Source: Proteiniphilum sp.
GTDB lineage: Bacteria > Bacteroidota > Bacteroidia > Bacteroidales > Dysgonomonadaceae
NCBI GenBank assembly: GCA_031255275.1
Contig: JAIRSV010000165.1
Span: 1 to 6,315 of the forward strand
Length of the DNA stretch: 6,315 nt
Direction of reading: 5' to 3'
The notes beneath the pieces are model-generated. The model worked only from the letters and a program-made list of their open reading frames with translations, searched no databases and was not told where the DNA came from. This document shows positions 6,250 to 6,315 of the stretch, in pieces (position 1 is the stretch's first letter; each line of letters starts with the position of its first letter). The translations under genes and the position numbers were made by a program.

Positions 6250-6289
6250 AGCGAAAAAGAAAACAGGGCAAGGCATGGCCTTGCCCTGT
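6250..6289 (-). terminator. 12-bp-stem hairpin with T-rich tail, likely - strand terminator
   Basis: ACAGGGCAAGGC (6263-6274) and GCCTTGCCCTGT (6278-6289) form a perfect 12-bp stem with a three-base loop. On the - strand the stem is followed directly by TTTTCTTTTTCGC (6262-6250), the layout of an intrinsic terminator. It would stop a convergent gene lying beyond the right edge. On the + strand no T-tract follows. The T-rich tail and the outer stem arm belong to the composite repeat, so the repeat may carry its own terminator. Confidence 0.6.
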
Positions 6290-6315
6290 ACATTATATAT
6301 ATGGCCGTCGCGTAG

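Larger units (their letters stand above)
6130..6270 (-). repeat. Right copy of composite repeat, inverted to the left copy
   Basis: Read on the - strand, 6270-6197 repeats the left core nearly exactly, including the GGGGCGGG/CCCGCCCC hairpin (6226-6245). Then follow four octamers (6193-6162), TTAAAAAA and three heptamers (6150-6130), the same order of parts as at the left end. It differs from the left copy in octamer number and heptamer sequence. The surrounding bases contain no gene: the short - strand open frame here is only the repeat read through. Confidence 0.8.

Noticed and set aside
171..6270. Composite transposon or invertible element with the repeats as terminal inverted repeats
   Set aside because: No transposase, recombinase or target-site duplication is seen, the genes inside look like ordinary chromosomal genes, and the repeats have the look of dispersed intergenic mosaics.
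6073..6276. 67-residue - strand open frame at the right end
   Set aside because: It is a translation of the composite repeat and its octamer and heptamer arrays, with no protein-like features.

Overview
The window looks like chromosomal DNA from a Bacteroidales bacterium (Bacteroides/Parabacteroides-like, but with fairly GC-rich genes; genus not fixed). The evidence is a TAnnTTTG-type -7 promoter box, weak Shine-Dalgarno signals, a GH125-GH92 alpha-mannosidase pair typical of gut Bacteroidetes, and heptameric CAACTTT-type repeats between genes. All four recognisable genes lie on the + strand.

Layout. Positions 1-353 hold no credible gene. They carry a string of small perfect or near-perfect hairpins (3-166), then the left copy of a composite intergenic repeat (171-285). 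A promoter at 354-361 drives a DUF1015-family gene (386-1627), followed after 24 bases by an Lrp/AsnC-type regulator (1652-2128). A 111-base gap with a T9 tract and a hairpin separates this pair from an exported GH125 exo-alpha-1,6-mannosidase (2240-3691). A secreted GH92 alpha-mannosidase follows after 24 bases (3716-6010). A strong intrinsic terminator (6035-6074) closes the block. From 6090 to 6289 lie a fragment and a nearly full copy of the same composite repeat, now in inverted orientation, ending in a 12-bp-stem hairpin.

How the genes fit together. The first two probably form a small operon linked to amino acid (perhaps serine) metabolism; that link rests on family knowledge and a ParB/SerK-like DGHHR motif. 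The last two are a natural enzymatic pair: GH92 enzymes remove mostly alpha-1,2- (and other alpha-) linked mannose and GH125 removes alpha-1,6-linked mannose, as in trimming high-mannose N-glycans or yeast-type mannan. No SusC/SusD pair or dedicated sugar sensor is in view, so this is at most a minimal or partial glycan locus.

The least explained parts are the ends. The two flanking repeats are inverted relative to each other and share a core of about 72 bases with one substitution and a 2-base indel. They differ in an internal octamer copy number (1 versus 4) and in the hairpin attached to their outer edge. No phage, insertion sequence, CRISPR, tRNA or rRNA was recognised.
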